Shown here piece after piece: positions 1-16,077 of a stretch of 64,000 bases of DNA. Every line of letters begins with the position of its first letter. Positions within the stretch are counted from its first letter, which is position 1. The position numbers and the translations under genes were made by a program. The notes beneath the pieces were generated by a model. It was not told the origin of the DNA. It saw nothing but the letters and a program-made list of their open reading frames with translations, and did no database searches. Source of the stretch: Megaleporinus macrocephalus (lineage: Eukaryota > Chordata > Actinopteri > Characiformes > Anostomidae); assembly GCA_021613375.1 (NCBI GenBank), contig CM038722.1, forward strand, positions 26,784,441-26,848,440, read 5' to 3'.

Positions 1-1347
1 TCAAATGTTTTACACCACAAAACAAGAACTTCAAGGAATTTGCAACTTAAGTTAAGAATAACAGAAATACACTGCATGCTTTTTGTGGACCAAAGAATTT
101 TCCTTGTTTTATGTGCCTTGTGCTCCAGTTTTGTGCTTCAGGTGGTGGAGTTAAAAAAAAAAATAAAACAGTAGCTGACCAGTAGGTAAGGAGGGCATTC
201 CGTGATAAATACTTAAGATATCAGTGGTTACATTCAGTGGGCTAACCTGTGTGATTTCACAGACTCAACAAAGTTCAGCTTTTTTTCACAAGCAGCACCA
301 CGTTTACTAGCTACCAGTAGATTAGTCTCCTGAGCCAGCTTTCTGTCTAGTGACAGTGAGTCTGGTGCTTTTTACTGAATAACATGACCAAGAACTGAGG
401 AGCTTATCTGGAAGACAGCATTTAACAGCCTATCATAGCCTACTGTTTTGATGCAATGTGTAGGGGTGGTGATTGTGGAAGGCTAATGTTTCATCATGAT
501 CAGATACACATCATGGAGACCAGAATTGACCAGAATTCAAAAGACATAATCCTAGCTTGTGTGCAAAAGACAAAGCATCTGAGACTACAAATCAGAACTA
601 TAACTAACTAGCATATCTGAATAACACATAGACCCTCAAGTCCCATCATTACTCTGTAGTCTGCGTCATGCCCATATTAAGAACTAAGCAGGAACGACAA
701 AATCAAAACATCTTATGTTTATTTGTCCTCCTAATGTCGCTGGGGCCTCTGAATTGTGAGGTTGTTAAGCAATCAAAATGAAAATACTGCTGTGCACTGA
801 CATTACAAGAGACAGAATCTCACCGAAATACCCCATACAAAGCAGCAAGTTTTGACAAATGTGAAGATTAAGTTGATTTAGCATGCTGGGTAGCTGATAT
901 GAACAGTGGTCAGTGTTTAAAGTTTAATAGTAGGCTTGCTTTCAAACAACGTCTTTTAGCTTGCTTGTAGCATGAATGGAGTAATATTCATATTTTAACT
1001 GCTACATGATTTACATGAAATAGTGGAAAATACATTTGGTTTTTGATCATTTTCGAGTACCTCATGGTGTGGCGGTGCCAAAAGTTTCCCACAGCAACCA
1101 TGATTCTTGTATGGGCATGACTCCCACAAGAAGAACAACAAGACAAATTCAGTGGTCGTTGTACTTAGCTGTGTTAACTGTACAGAACTTTTGACTGCCT
1201 CTAGTAATACTTGTTTATATAGGCCAGTACTGAAAGTGCCATACAAGGATATGAGACATATAATTAAAACTATATTATTAAAGCAACAAAGGACTGGATA
1301 TCCCAACACTTATTACAGTTCTGTGTTACTGATTCTATCAACAATAC
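1..1347 (-). other. poll intron, partial
   Basis: This is non-coding sequence left of the BRCT exon. The short open frames here have no recognisable family and no exon-like splice context. I see no named repeat in it. Confidence 0.6.
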
Positions 1348-1645
1348 CTGTCAGTCAGAAGAAGACTGTAGTCTTTGGTTGTCAGAAGCCTTTTCTCCGA
1401 AATGCAAGCACTGAGCCAAGTGCACTTCACCAGCTCAACAGCAGGAGGCAACGTTTCAATCTTTAGCAGCCTCAATGCCCGCTCCCGATCTACTGACTCA
1501 TCCACAACTACATGGGTGCAGCAGGGACCAAAGGCAGCTTCCACCTGGCCACCATTCTGTAGGATCTGTTGATGGAATATATCACAGCGGGCTTTTCCTA
1601 TGCCAGCAGGGACTATGTGGATGAAGACACCCTGAAACACATTGC
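1348..1645 (-). CDS. poll: poll second coding exon (BRCT domain)
   Basis: This exon has 298 nt and enters by completing a Gly codon. It reads VFQGVFIHIVPAGIGKAR, then a THVVVDE motif, then VKCTWLSACI, which carries the conserved BRCT tryptophan. The polypyrimidine tract and AG acceptor are at 1646-1660; the donor GT is at 1347-1346 and leaves phase 2. The next exon lies beyond the left edge. Confidence 0.92.
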
Positions 1646-2658
1646 CTGAAGGAGGAAAGACATTGAAAAAAAATTACAGATGAACCCAATTTTTCCCCTC
1701 TTCCAACACCAATTCCAATATTTTAATATATTAATACCACATTCTGATCTAATACGAATACTCTGTTAGGTCACTTGTGTTTCATAGTAGCAAAGTATCA
1801 CATAAATGTAAACGTATAGCGGAGGTGAATATACCACAGTGGGGACACTTTAACAGAAACATTCTTTTTATGTAGTACTACAAGATTAGTAAAAAAATAT
1901 CACATACATTTTGCCCTTTTAAACACTTTAAAATGACATACTGCAAGAACACTACATGTCCAAATGTTTCTAGCCTGCTTAGACACTTCATCTAAAAACA
2001 CAAAGTACAACTTTTGGTGCATCAGCAACTTCCACTCCTATAGGGAGATTTTAGACTAGACTTTGGGACATAGCTGTGAGGATTCAACTGTACTTTGCGC
2101 TGTCAGGCAGTGCTGTTGGATGCACAAATGTCACCCCAACTCATCCCAAACTGGATGGTGTGCCATTACTACATGGAATTGTTTCACAGTCTAATTCTAA
2201 GGGGGCTTATAGACCCATTTGGGACATACAACTGAATTACTTATTTAGCCATGGTTCCCCATTAAAGTAGCAGAATTCACTAATAAGGGTATCTGAACCT
2301 TTATGGGCAGATACTGTAGCTAAAAGCAATGTAATAATCTGCCTATTAAAAATAGCCACTGTATTCAGCCAATACAATTCAATATACCAATACAGTTCAA
2401 TATACAAGGCATGTAGTCCCAGCTAATGCACAAGTAACCAATGAAGAGCAACGTAACATGCTGAGCAGTTATTGAGTCTAGTCTAGTGACCAGTACTACC
2501 TGTCTACCAGTACTATCGTCTACCAGTACTACCTATCTACCAGTACTACCTGTCACTGTTTGAGTGGAGCTTTTCTTAAGTGGAGGTGCCTCCTTTCCCT
2601 CAGCTGTTCGGGCCCTCTTCACTTTTGGAAAAGCTTTCATAATGCCGTGAGTCTCCAT
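1348..2658 (-). CDS. poll: DNA polymerase lambda, 5' part (two coding exons; continues left of window)
   Basis: Pol lambda is a family X polymerase that fills gaps in base-excision repair and non-homologous end joining in the nucleus. Seen: a first coding exon 2658-2550, starting METHGIMKAFPKVKR, and a second exon 1645-1348 that encodes the BRCT domain. The exons join in phase (split Gly codon) with a GT donor at 2549-2548 and an AG acceptor at 1647-1646. The GIMKAFPK start and the BRCT words THVVVDE and ERALRLL match the known Pol lambda N-terminus, in which a short N-terminal peptide precedes the BRCT domain that binds Ku/XRCC4-ligase IV. The polymerase domains (8 kDa lyase, fingers, palm, thumb) are not in the window; no further exon was found in 1-1347. 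The open frame runs upstream of 2658, but an acceptor-like TTTTGTAG near 2693 suggests a non-coding first exon, as in human POLL. Family assignment is firm. Confidence 0.92.
1646..2549 (-). other. poll intron between the two coding exons
   Basis: This 904-bp intron has GT-AG ends. Bases ~2100-2180 (GTCACCCCAACTCATCCC and flanks) resemble a dispersed teleost DNA-transposon repeat. A small cluster of CAGTACTACC repeats sits at 2490-2550, just inside the donor. Confidence 0.65.
2550..2658 (-). CDS. poll: poll first coding exon
   Basis: This exon has 109 nt, giving 36 codons plus one base. It encodes a basic N-terminal peptide (KAFPKVKRARTAEGK) with the look of a nuclear localisation signal. ATG is at 2658-2656 and the donor CAG-GTAGTA follows 2550. 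The start was chosen because METHGIMKAFPK aligns with the vertebrate Pol lambda N-terminus. Confidence 0.88.
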
Positions 2659-3296
2659 TTCGGGGAGTCCCCAGCGTTCCCAGAGGGAAAGCCCTACAAA
2701 ATAGTATTTTTTAAGTGTGGAAAGATAACGAACAGAACCAAAATCAGTAAACAACCTGGCATCGCTAGTAATAACAGTAACTCCACCATTATCTGCTGTT
2801 TAGTGGACTAAGCAACATAGGCACCTCACATGTTCTGTCGCCGTAAACTGTATTTATTTACCACATACGTATGTTATACAATAGCAACAAACATACTGAG
2901 ATCTAAGAAGTTTAAATTACAGCAACAACAACTAAAATAACCGTAAAAGAAATTAAGAAAACTCAAGAACCCAACTCACCAAAACAACGACAGACCTTTA
3001 AAAGATTCACATCCGGGTGTCGTCGCGATTTAGTCCAATCAGATTCGCGGATGTCGATTTAAAAAAAAGAGAAAGCAACATAAACCGCATTAATCCTATT
3101 TAAAATTTAGAAATTAGATTTATACTAAAGAAAGAGACAGTATAGATTAAAATGCTATATTTTAATATTAAAACTTTATCATTTTTTTATATTTTTGAAA
3201 TAGTCTTTCTTTATTTGCCAGTTGTCTCCGTTTCCATAGAAACCCTGCGCGTGGTCGTGTTGCAGGAAGTTCAGTGTATAACGTTAGTCAGGAAAC
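2659..3296. promoter_or_regulatory. shared (bidirectional) poll/dpcd promoter region
   Basis: The poll and dpcd start codons point away from each other across 638 bp. The interval holds a CCAAT box at 3035-3039 flanked by CpG-bearing sequence (3010-3055). It also holds an ETS-like AGGAAG at ~3264 and short GC-rich patches just upstream of the dpcd ATG. No TATA box is evident. Human POLL and DPCD are also head to head, so a shared promoter is the expected arrangement. The exact transcription starts are not determined. Confidence 0.6.
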
Positions 3297-7914
<4,618 letters not shown>

Positions 7915-8155
7915 ACTGACATGGACTCTTGACTGGCTGCGCTGTTATGTGCATCTGTGCAGTGAAATGCTATATTTTTTGTATGTGCAGATAAAGCATG
8001 TGGCATCGTTTGACTGTAAATAGACATTTACTTTGGATTTTGATGTCTGAAAGAACATTTTTGATGTTGTCGTTATTAACTAACAGCATTCTCACTTGTT
8101 TATGACTGAAAATGCATTATAGGAAGTTTGGCTTGGTTCTTTAGGCACTATAAAA

Positions 8156-8413
8156 TATATCGTTGCTGTCCAATGAAAGACAAGTATCTCCAAAATTACA
8201 GCTTTACAGGAGAGGCCAAAAACGTACTTTACTTTTAATGTAAGTCAATGGAACCAAAATATTTTCCAAGCCCTTTTGGAGCACTTCTATTGGTCCATTC
8301 ATCATGAAATTGGCACACAGTGTAAATGGCCATTGGCGTGTTCAAATGATGTAGAAAACTTAAAATCGACAAAAATGGAGATGCATGTTCTACATTGGAC
8401 AGCGACGATATGT
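8156..8413. mobile_element. MITE, near full length (CGTTGCTGTCCAATG family)
   Basis: About 255 bp with terminal inverted repeats: TATCGTTGCTGTCCAATG at the left and CATTGGACAGCGACGATA at the right (the latter reading ACATTGGACAGCGACGATAT). It has no coding capacity. Copies recur through the window, so it is a non-autonomous DNA transposon family. Flanking AT-rich bases suggest a TA or TATA target, which I cannot prove here. Confidence 0.8.
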
Positions 8414-8589
8414 TAAATAAGACGTCACTGTAAAGGAAAACAGTTGCAGGATCTCTTCTGTGCTGTGTTAACTGAGCTAATAAATAAATTAATAAATAAA
8501 AACAGATTTTTTTGATAACCATGTCTGTGTACGTTCTGGAATACTCTCCTATGGAGGTGAAATCAGCATTGCTTAATTTTGGATACAGC

Positions 8590-8591
<2 letters not shown>

Positions 8592-8659
<68 letters not shown>

Positions 8660-8686
8660 GTATGTATATATGTGTGTGTGTGTGTG
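8592..8686. repeat. (AT)n/(GT)n microsatellite
   Basis: Perfect AT dinucleotides to ~8657, then TATG/TG repeats. Confidence 0.95.
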
Positions 8687-8984
8687 ATAACCAGTAGTAA
8701 TTGAAATTAAAGATTCACAGTTCATTGGTGACCCAATTCCATTTCCTCTCCATTTTATTAGCCTCCCTGAACCAAAGCACCGTAAATAAAAGCTTGCGCT
8801 TCAGTTTTTTAAGAATTCTTGCCTGCTTGACTGCCAAATCAAGGCATGAAAACACAAAACCTGTTTTCAGACTATGTTTGTTTGTGTAATCTCTGCTATG
8901 GATTTCATAAGGCTGATAAATTAAAAGCCCAAAGTTTGTACACGTCGTCTTATTCAATATTTCTGAAAGGCTATTAATGTAGAA

Positions 8985-9180
8985 TGTCTCCCTCTTTGGC
9001 CGCATTAACAGCATCTACTCCTCTGAGAAGGCTTTACACTAGATGTTGGAACACTGCTGTGGGGATTTGGTTGCATTCAGCCACAAGAGCACTAGTCAGG
9101 TACCGATGTTGGATGATTGGTTCTGATCATAAACGCCACCTCAACTCAAAAGGTGCTGGGTGGAGATGAAGATCTGTAGA
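8985..9180 (+). mobile_element. DNA-transposon fragment (teleost dispersed repeat)
   Basis: The stretch with GATTTGGTTGCATTCAGCCA and AGAGCACTAGTCAGGTACCG is shared with 30775-30990. It belongs to a very common non-autonomous Tc1-like repeat of teleosts. Confidence 0.6.
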
Positions 9181-9398
9181 GAATACAGTTCCAATGGTAA
9201 TCAGTCCAGTGCTGGGGTAGGGATGGGGGGTTGGGGGGATTTAAACCCTTCTTGCAGACACTTGGTTTTGGGCAGCTGCTCCAGAGTGACATATCTAGTT
9301 CCAGTGAACTGACATATCCACATCAGTGAACAGTATAGCTTTCACCTTTGAGAGACAGAAGACAAATACATTCACTCTTGCTTCAGGTATGGACAAAT

Positions 9399-9475
9399 CC
9401 ATGTCTGTCTGTCTATCCACGGTGAGAACCCAGTGCTAGGGGGTCTGGAAGGATGAGTAGCTGTCTAGAAGCTAT
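9399..9475 (+). pseudogene. Tc1-like transposase fragment, decayed
   Basis: Homologous at DNA level to the segments at 19330-19418 and 28910-28993 (words GTGAGAACCCAGTGCTAGG, GGTCTGGAAGGATGAGTAGC). The reading frame is broken by stops. On its own it would not be identifiable; the call rests on the two better copies. Confidence 0.5.
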
Positions 9476-9637
9476 TTACTGAGAACAGGAAAAAGACAAA
9501 AAAAGATAAATATCTTCTTATTAGTGTATAATTAATGTATTATCACCAGTAAGACCATTAGATATCATTAGAACAGATGTAAATAATCAAACATACAATA
9601 CAAAGTAACATAAATATCTTATTGTGAAAGAAGTAGA

Positions 9638-10240
9638 TCATATCTTGAGCCCCAGTCTGAAGAACAAAGTGTAGTTCCAGATTTCTCCTGGACGCCCCAG
9701 ACATTGTATGAATGTGTTCACTTCCTTCAGCAGCAATCTTGATTTAGTTTAATTGTTATTATTATAATTAGTATTATTCTATTCTGCACTATAGGTACAT
9801 TCCCAATCACTCAGATTATGAGCTCTTTAGATCACCTGTGCACAGTACTGTACAAATTCTGTACAAAGAAGTAGATAATATCTTAACAGAAGTATATCGT
9901 GGTACAGTGATTTTATCAGTACTGCATGAGTAGTTTGGTCCTCCCAAGGATTTTTATGACTTTTTTAGGATTTTTTTGCTTCTTCTTATGCTTATTTTAC
10001 TTCTATAGCTTAATGAAGCTGGTATTAGATGAGAACTGTAAATAATACTGGGTTGTTTCCACAAGGAGAAGCTTGGAAAGAGTTAAATAAACACAATGAC
10101 GTGTGGAAAAGCACTACTTACTGTATTAATACTATTTAAATAAGAAATAAAGAGTAAATAACAGCTTTTTTAAGTATAATGTCCCCAGGTGCCTAAAAAC
10201 CTTTGCATAGTACTGTATATTGGAACCCTTTTTGCTACAA
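9638..10240. mobile_element. dispersed repeat blocks shared with 12785-13568
   Basis: Three blocks recur in the second location: TTATGAGCTCTTTAGATCAC (9817 and 12797), GGACGCCCCAGACATTGTAT (9691 and 13201), and ACAAGGAGAAGCTTGGAAAG (10061 and 13358). The last leads in both copies to a GTACTGTATAT-GGA end and GTGGGG. The paired copies look like related transposon insertions in a different internal order. Confidence 0.65.
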
Positions 10241-10250
10241 ATGTGGGGAT

Positions 10251-10335
<85 letters not shown>

Positions 10336-10386
10336 AAATATGATGATATTAGATGATATTAGATATATATATATATATATATATAT
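10251..10386. repeat. (AC)n(AT)n microsatellite, interrupted
   Basis: AC repeats from ~10251, AT repeats to ~10330, a short spacer, then AT again at ~10363-10386. A 206-codon open frame on the minus strand crosses it and is an artefact of the repeat. Confidence 0.95.
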
Positions 10387-11278
10387 GAGAGAAATGATTA
10401 ACGTCATAGCCTTCAACATAACTAAATTAGCCTTCCTAGCATAAATCATGTGTGCATACAATGCAAAGCATTTAGTAGATTTGTTTGCTGTCAGAGAGAC
10501 CCTGAATGCCCGATTATAGGACCACAGGAATGCAATGCAGGATTCAAAGCTTGCATTTTGTCCGTGAAAAGATGGAAGCTGCTGTGCATCATTGTTCCTA
10601 TCATGTTGACAAGCAACGTTGCCGTCCAAACATCTGCACACATCATTGGAGCTTTCCAGAAACACAACAACTCCCGGCTCGGTCCTCCCCTTGCTGTGCC
10701 TCTGCCCAAAGGTGGTACGCTCCAGTTCCCAACCACTCATAGCTTCCAGCATCGACCAATTCCTGACGTCCGGGGGAGACCCTTGTCTTGACGGTTTGAA
10801 GACAGATGATTCTGAAACGTCTTACACGCCAGCATCCAGATCGAGAGGGTCTCAGGGTTAACAGCTGTCTAGAGAGAGGTTCTTATAGATCCTCCAGCCC
10901 CTGTCCTGCACTGGAAGAATGGCCAAGAGCTTTCTCCTCTTACAATGTGGTGACAAGCAGTCTGGCCCGCTGGCTGCCTTTGACTGTCATCTCCAGCTTT
11001 GGGTGGATACGGAATGTTTATGGCCTCCATGCTGGCGTTAGCTTCCGATGGAGAAGAGCTCAGTTGTAGGTTCTTGTCTGCTTTTACAATCGTTCACTGC
11101 GAACTGTTGATTTCTGATACCCTGCCATTTTTGCATTCAGGGCCTTTTCTCAACATTTAGGGCCCCTAAGCGGCATCCTACTTGGGGGGCCCACCCAGCT
11201 TAATTAGTATTTACTGTGCTTCTCAGCAGATGCTAAAACGAAAAAGAATATAAGAAAAATAAATAAATGCCTACAGGT

Positions 11279-12030
11279 TTCTAAGTGGGTTTCTGCTTAC
11301 ATGTAGAGTTCAAATAGGGTTCTTTTAGGGTTCTTCAGTAAAAGCAACAACTACACATGTAACTATGACAACTTGTTGTTAAATGGCTCTTCCCTATGAT
11401 GGAGAAGCTGTTATATATGTCATATATGTAAATAACCATAGCGCCAAATGGTTTCTAGTTCAAAGGAACATGTTTGGTGTAACATAGAGCCTGTTTTGCT
11501 AAAGAACGGTCTAAGTGGGTTTTAGTATACATGTAGAGTTCTACACTCTTTAGAAAGGGTTCTTTTACGTTTATTTAGTTAAAGCATTGATTACACATGT
11601 AACTATGACAACTCGTGGTTAAATGGCTCTTCCCTATGATGGAGAAGCTGTTATATATGTTATATATATATGAATAACTTAGTACCAATGGTTTCTAGAG
11701 TTATTAAAGTTTAAAGGAACATTGCTGGTGCTACATTGCTAAAAGAACAGGAATATAATACGTATGCACATAAAACATGTAATACATAAAAGTTTTTAAG
11801 TGTTATTTAGCTCTCGTGTAGACATCTACACTCTTTAACAAGGGTTCTTTTCAGGTTCTCTGGTAAAGGCAGTGATTATACATATAACCACAACAACTTG
11901 TGTTTAATTAGTGTTTTTTTTTCTGTGATGGAGGAGCTGTTGCATGTTTTCTCTAAATAATAACCTTAGCATCAAAAGCTGTCTAGTGTTTTTACATGTC
12001 AAAGAATTCTTTGGTGCAATATGGAACAAT
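11279..12030 (+). repeat. three tandem copies of a ~230-290 bp repeat
   Basis: Successive copies begin near 11279, 11509 and 11797. They share ACATGTAGAGTTC, AGGGTTCTTTTA, the core ACACATGTAACTATGACAAC, and GATGGAGAAGCTGTTATAT. Copies 1 and 2 are closest; copy 3 is diverged. Related GGTTCTT-type sequence appears at 24.83-25.05 and 62.74-62.90 kb, so the unit is probably a tandemised transposon. Confidence 0.7.
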
Positions 12031-12180
12031 TTTATAATATATAATTTTTCTATATATATATATATATATAATTTTTTATATTTTCTAGAAATAGTAGCTG
12101 ATATCTGATATCAAAACAATTCATCATTATATGGTATATAGGTTTACTCAATACTCATTAACAATACAATGCATTCAGAA

Positions 12181-12416
12181 CATCATTGCTGTTCAATGAA
12201 AAATCTAAATTTTTGTCGATTTTTAGTTTTCTACATCATTTCAACATCAATGGTCATTTACTTTCTGTGACAATTTCATGATGAATGGACCAATAGAAGA
12301 GCTCCAAAATAGCTTGTAAAAAAATCTGGTTCCATTGACTTTAAAGTAGGTTTTGGGTCTCTCCTGTAAAGTTGCAATTTTTGAGGATACTTGCTTTTCA
12401 TTGGACAGCGATGATA
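12181..12416. mobile_element. MITE, near full length (CGTTGCTGTCCAATG family)
   Basis: Starts at CATTGCTGTTCAATGAAAAA and ends with CATTGGACAGCGATGATATC. Internal family words ATGAATGGACCAATAGAAG and GGTTCCATTGACTT are present. Confidence 0.75.
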
Positions 12417-12879
12417 TCCTCTGTCTTCTATGGTGCATTGGTTGTACATGGCAGGTTATTCTATTTAGCACCATTCCTGTCACCACTGCAAGCCATAGGG
12501 AATGAAAACATGCCATTGGCAGGGAACTGCGTAGGGAGTAGTAAACAAGAAGTTGCAGAAAAGGTTTACCCATCAGCCATTCCACATCTCTTATAGATCT
12601 GTGTTTGGTTATAGTGCTTGCAGTTCCCTTAACTGACACCCCTTATTCAAGTGCGTAGGGAATATAGCACTCCTTAAAACTCCTGAGAAATAACAGACAT
12701 AGTCATAATTACAATTAGTGGTCTTAGGTTCACAATGGAATAGGTTTACAAATGGATTACAATTCATATATTTATATATATTTATAAATCACTTGGATTA
12801 TGAGCTCTTTAGATCACCTGTGCACACTACTGTACAAAGTCTGTACGAAGAACTAGATAATATCTTAACAGATGGTGGT

Positions 12880-13146
12880 ACAGTGAGTTTGATCAGAGGA
12901 GGATGGGGAGTCTTGATTCCTCTCAAGGTTTCTTCTTCCAGCTCTGAGGGAGTATTTCCTTGCCCCTATCGCCTCTGGCTTGCTCACCAGTTGTTTTTAT
13001 GATTGTTTTATGACTTTCTTTATGATTTTATGCTTCTTTTATGCTTATTTTAATCCCATATTGTTATATTACTAATTCTTGTAAAGCTGCTTTGTGACGA
13101 CATCAATTGTGAAAAGCGCTATACAAATAAATTTGATTTGATTTGA
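12880..13146 (+). mobile_element. LINE-type 3' tail
   Basis: Contains GATTCCTCTCAAGGTTTCTT and CTTTGTGACGACATCAATTG, and ends GCGCTATACAAATAAATTTG followed by short TTGATTTGAT repeats. This is the familiar 3' end of a teleost non-LTR retrotransposon or derived SINE. Confidence 0.7.
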
Positions 13147-13568
13147 TGATAATATCTTGAGCTTCAGTTTGAAGAACCAAGTGTAGTTCCAGATTTCCTC
13201 TGGACGCCCCAGACATTGTATGAATTTATTTAGTTCCTTCAGCAGCAATCTTGATTTAGCTTAATGAAGTACTGAGCAGTCAAAGCAGGTATATAATACT
13301 GTAAATAATACTGCAGGTATATAATATAGGAACTGTAAATAATACTGGGTTGTTTTCACAAGGAGAAGCTTGGAAAGGGTTAAATAAACACACTGTATGT
13401 AAAAAACACTACTTACTCTATTAATACTGTTTAAATATATAAAAATAAGTGTTGTGCTGATTAAATAAAAACTTTCTGTCTGGAAAAAAATAGCTTTTAA
13501 ATATAATAAAGACCCCAAACTTGTGCACAGTACTGTATATGGAGCCCTCTTTTGCTGCACATGTGGGG
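13146..13568. mobile_element. dispersed repeat, second copy of the 9.64-10.24 kb blocks
   Basis: Shares the GGACGCCCCAGACATTGTAT and ACAAGGAGAAGCTTGGAAAG blocks and the CACAGTACTGTATATGGA end with the 9.64-10.24 kb copy. Confidence 0.6.
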
Positions 13569-14319
13569 AGAAAGCTTAGGGAACTGTCTGCGGGACCCTG
13601 AGGACTGGTTAGAGAAGCACTGCTTTAGGGGATTAAAAGTAGATCTACTACGCCATGGCCAGAGTTTAGGGCCCCCTGGTGGTTCACTCTCAGCAAGAGG
13701 CAGCCTGCAATGTGTGTAGTGTGCGAGGATCTCAAATCTTTTTTGCACACCTGACCAAAAAGTGTGTAACCACTTGATTTCTCCAGACAAACCAGCGAAG
13801 TTCGAATCCACTAGTGTGGCCCCAGGCGGCGCGGCTAGCAGCACCAGTCGGAACAATGTGGTGATTTACATTGCTCCTCCGTCCCGGCGTTGCTTTCCTG
13901 ACTAACGTGGTTGTGCTGCGATGGAGAGGTTCCAGGGCGGCTCGACGAATCAGAAGTCGTGGGAAAAGGCAAAAAAAAAAAAGGGCCTGCAGGGTTGACG
14001 GGGTCCACGATGTGATTTTTGTCCTCTGCCTCTTCTTCTCTCTCTTTCTCTCTTCCTCCCTCTCCCTAGGCCCCAGCGGTCATGGTTAGCTGCTTCGACA
14101 GGGACACTGGCTCTCTCACCCCCTTTTCATCCTCCTGCACCCCTCTTTTGCCGGACATTCCCCGTCTTTCAGACCCTTTTGCGTCTTCTCGCCCCGCGAC
14201 ACCCCTGAAATTCTCTCCCTCACTCTCCCTCTCTCTCTCTCGCTTTCTCTCTCTCTTTCCCTCCCATGTGCGAGAGTGCACTTTCCTTTTAGCCCCCGAT
14301 AGCTGCTGACCCCTCCTTG

Positions 14320-14600
14320 TGTCATTATTCAGGCCCTGCCATTGTATGACATGTTCCTTTTCTCTTTCCTCCACAAAGGGGGCATTTGATCAGAGGGTTA
14401 CGGTGCGCGCATCGCAGAAATGCGACTACACGGTGGTAACCTTTGTTCGGGGGCCGCAGTGCTGGGTTGACCTCATCGCTTTCCAAAGCGAAAGGCCTGA
14501 AGCTATTCAAAGAGCCAGTCTCACTTGCTGAGCACATTCAATCAGGCTTGGCCAGTCACAGATATTGCTTCGCAGTTATCCGGGGCTCACAAGCCTTTTT
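14320..14600. promoter_or_regulatory. candidate conserved non-coding element
   Basis: A repeat-free, GC-balanced stretch between the microsatellite-like CT tract (14.2 kb) and a poly-T at 14597. It is unlike the AT-rich surroundings. No coding frame has exon features. Its position 3' of fgf8 fits an enhancer, since fgf8 loci are known to be controlled from both sides, but conservation is not tested here. Confidence 0.3.
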
Positions 14601-14819
14601 TTTTTTTTTTTTTACCCCGAGTTGGGCTGCCAGGGCAAACTCCCCCCCACCCAACCTCAAAACAACATTCATAAAGCCCTGTAGGTAAACTACCTACTGA
14701 ATAGTCTGGAGAACAGTCCTTATTATTTTTTTCCTGTCGTGCACTGAATACCGTCGTCCCTCTTTGAGATGCTGTAGTCCTAATTTGTCCAAGTGAGTGG
14801 TGTCCCCAGAGCTTTTCAA

Positions 14820-15110
14820 CTTTAACCTCTGCTTGCTGTCCTCTTGTTCCTAATGGTGCCCACACACATACAGCATGCCACAAAGAGTTGCATGGGAGTT
14901 TTACGAGAAAGCCACCCAACGTACACAGCACATTCAAAGGGGGCCTCCAAAAGGAACCGAGCGCCTGTTTCTGTACCGTCTTTAACGGGCCCTCGCCAAC
15001 ACGGCCTCCCCATTTCCCCCTCGGGGGAAACTCCCAAACTCCCAAATTCATGGTCAGTACAATCGTTTGTAAAATGACAAAGAACCTAACCCTCTCCTTG
15101 CAATGAGGCT
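14820..15110. promoter_or_regulatory. candidate conserved non-coding element
   Basis: GC-balanced unique sequence without TE features (CACATTCAAAGGGGGCCTCC and neighbours). Open frames cross it on both strands, but none has splice sites or a recognisable domain. Confidence 0.25.
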
Positions 15111-15360
15111 CAATTCCTGTTATACAATACTTCAAAATGCTTAATATTTCCAAACCATAACATTTAGTTTGCCATGTTCAGACTAGGTTTAAGGTAGCAA
15201 ATTGAAATACACAGCAGAGATTGTTCACAAGCCTATTTTTAAGTATTTAGGTCTTTATAGTACTTATTACAGCTTAAAACTCTACAGGGAAATGGTTAAA
15301 GGGGAAACCTGCTTTCCCAGTGACATTCAGATATTTTTGTTTTTCAGAGATCTTAGGTCA

Positions 15361-15530
15361 GGAGGGTGGTATATCCTGATCCTGGTGATCTATCACTCTG
15401 AAGAGTTTAGCTCTAATCTACCACACCAGATCCAGATAATCAAGGCATTTAGAGGCTTCTGACTATATAAGCCAGGTATGCTGGATCTAAACTTTCCAGG
15501 GTGGTAGATCTCCAGACTTAGGCGCCCCTG
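15361..15530. mobile_element. hAT-like MITE copy 1 (CAGGGGTGC family)
   Basis: Contains CCTGATCCTGGTGATCTATC, ACACCAGATCCAGATAATCA and GGTGGTAGATCTCCAGACTT, ending GGCGCCCCTG. The ends are inverted copies of one another, and the CAGGGG terminus is typical of hAT elements. Confidence 0.7.
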
Positions 15531-16077
15531 TTTTAAGCTATTTATATCAATATCACAGCCAATGCTGTTAACTTCAGATCTAGAAATGCATTTATAATTA
15601 ATGTAATGATATAAATCCCACAGGATCTGAAGTAAAACCTATGAAAAAACCTCAAATCACAGGCAAATCCGTGGCTCCCGTAATATAGCGTGTAAGCTAG
15701 CTAGCTAACAAGTAATTCAGCTAAAATTTAGGTGTGTGTTTAAAGGAATGTCATCTGTAATTAGTAAAAACTCCAGCTAGATTAACTGGCAGCGTCATCT
15801 ATTGTATATCTATAGTGCAATTGCTATCCATTGCTTTTGCTATTGCTAACAAACTGTCTGAAGTTGTTTTGCCGAGCTCCATTCAAAATCCACATTCACT
15901 TTCCCTCAGACCAACGACTCTTCTATAACGAAGAGCTCTACTGGAATGCATGTGTTTGCAGTCCTTTTTTAAATTCTGAGGCTGAAATTTTACAAGTCAT
16001 AAATCTCGACTCATTTGAGAGTCAGTCAGCCAAGAGTCACCAAGTTATTTCCATTTGTTTTCCTGAGATCTTAAGTC

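Noticed and set aside
1..1347. Third coding exon of poll
   Set aside because: Looked for the Ser/Pro-rich region that should follow the BRCT exon; no in-phase exon with acceptor and donor was found, so it lies left of the window.
10132..10752. 206-codon minus-strand open frame
   Set aside because: A large part is an AT microsatellite read as Ile-Tyr repeats; no recognisable protein.
14587..15153. 188-codon minus-strand open frame
   Set aside because: No domain, ends in a poly-A/Lys run, overlapped by open frames on the other strand; treated as a GC-balanced non-coding island.
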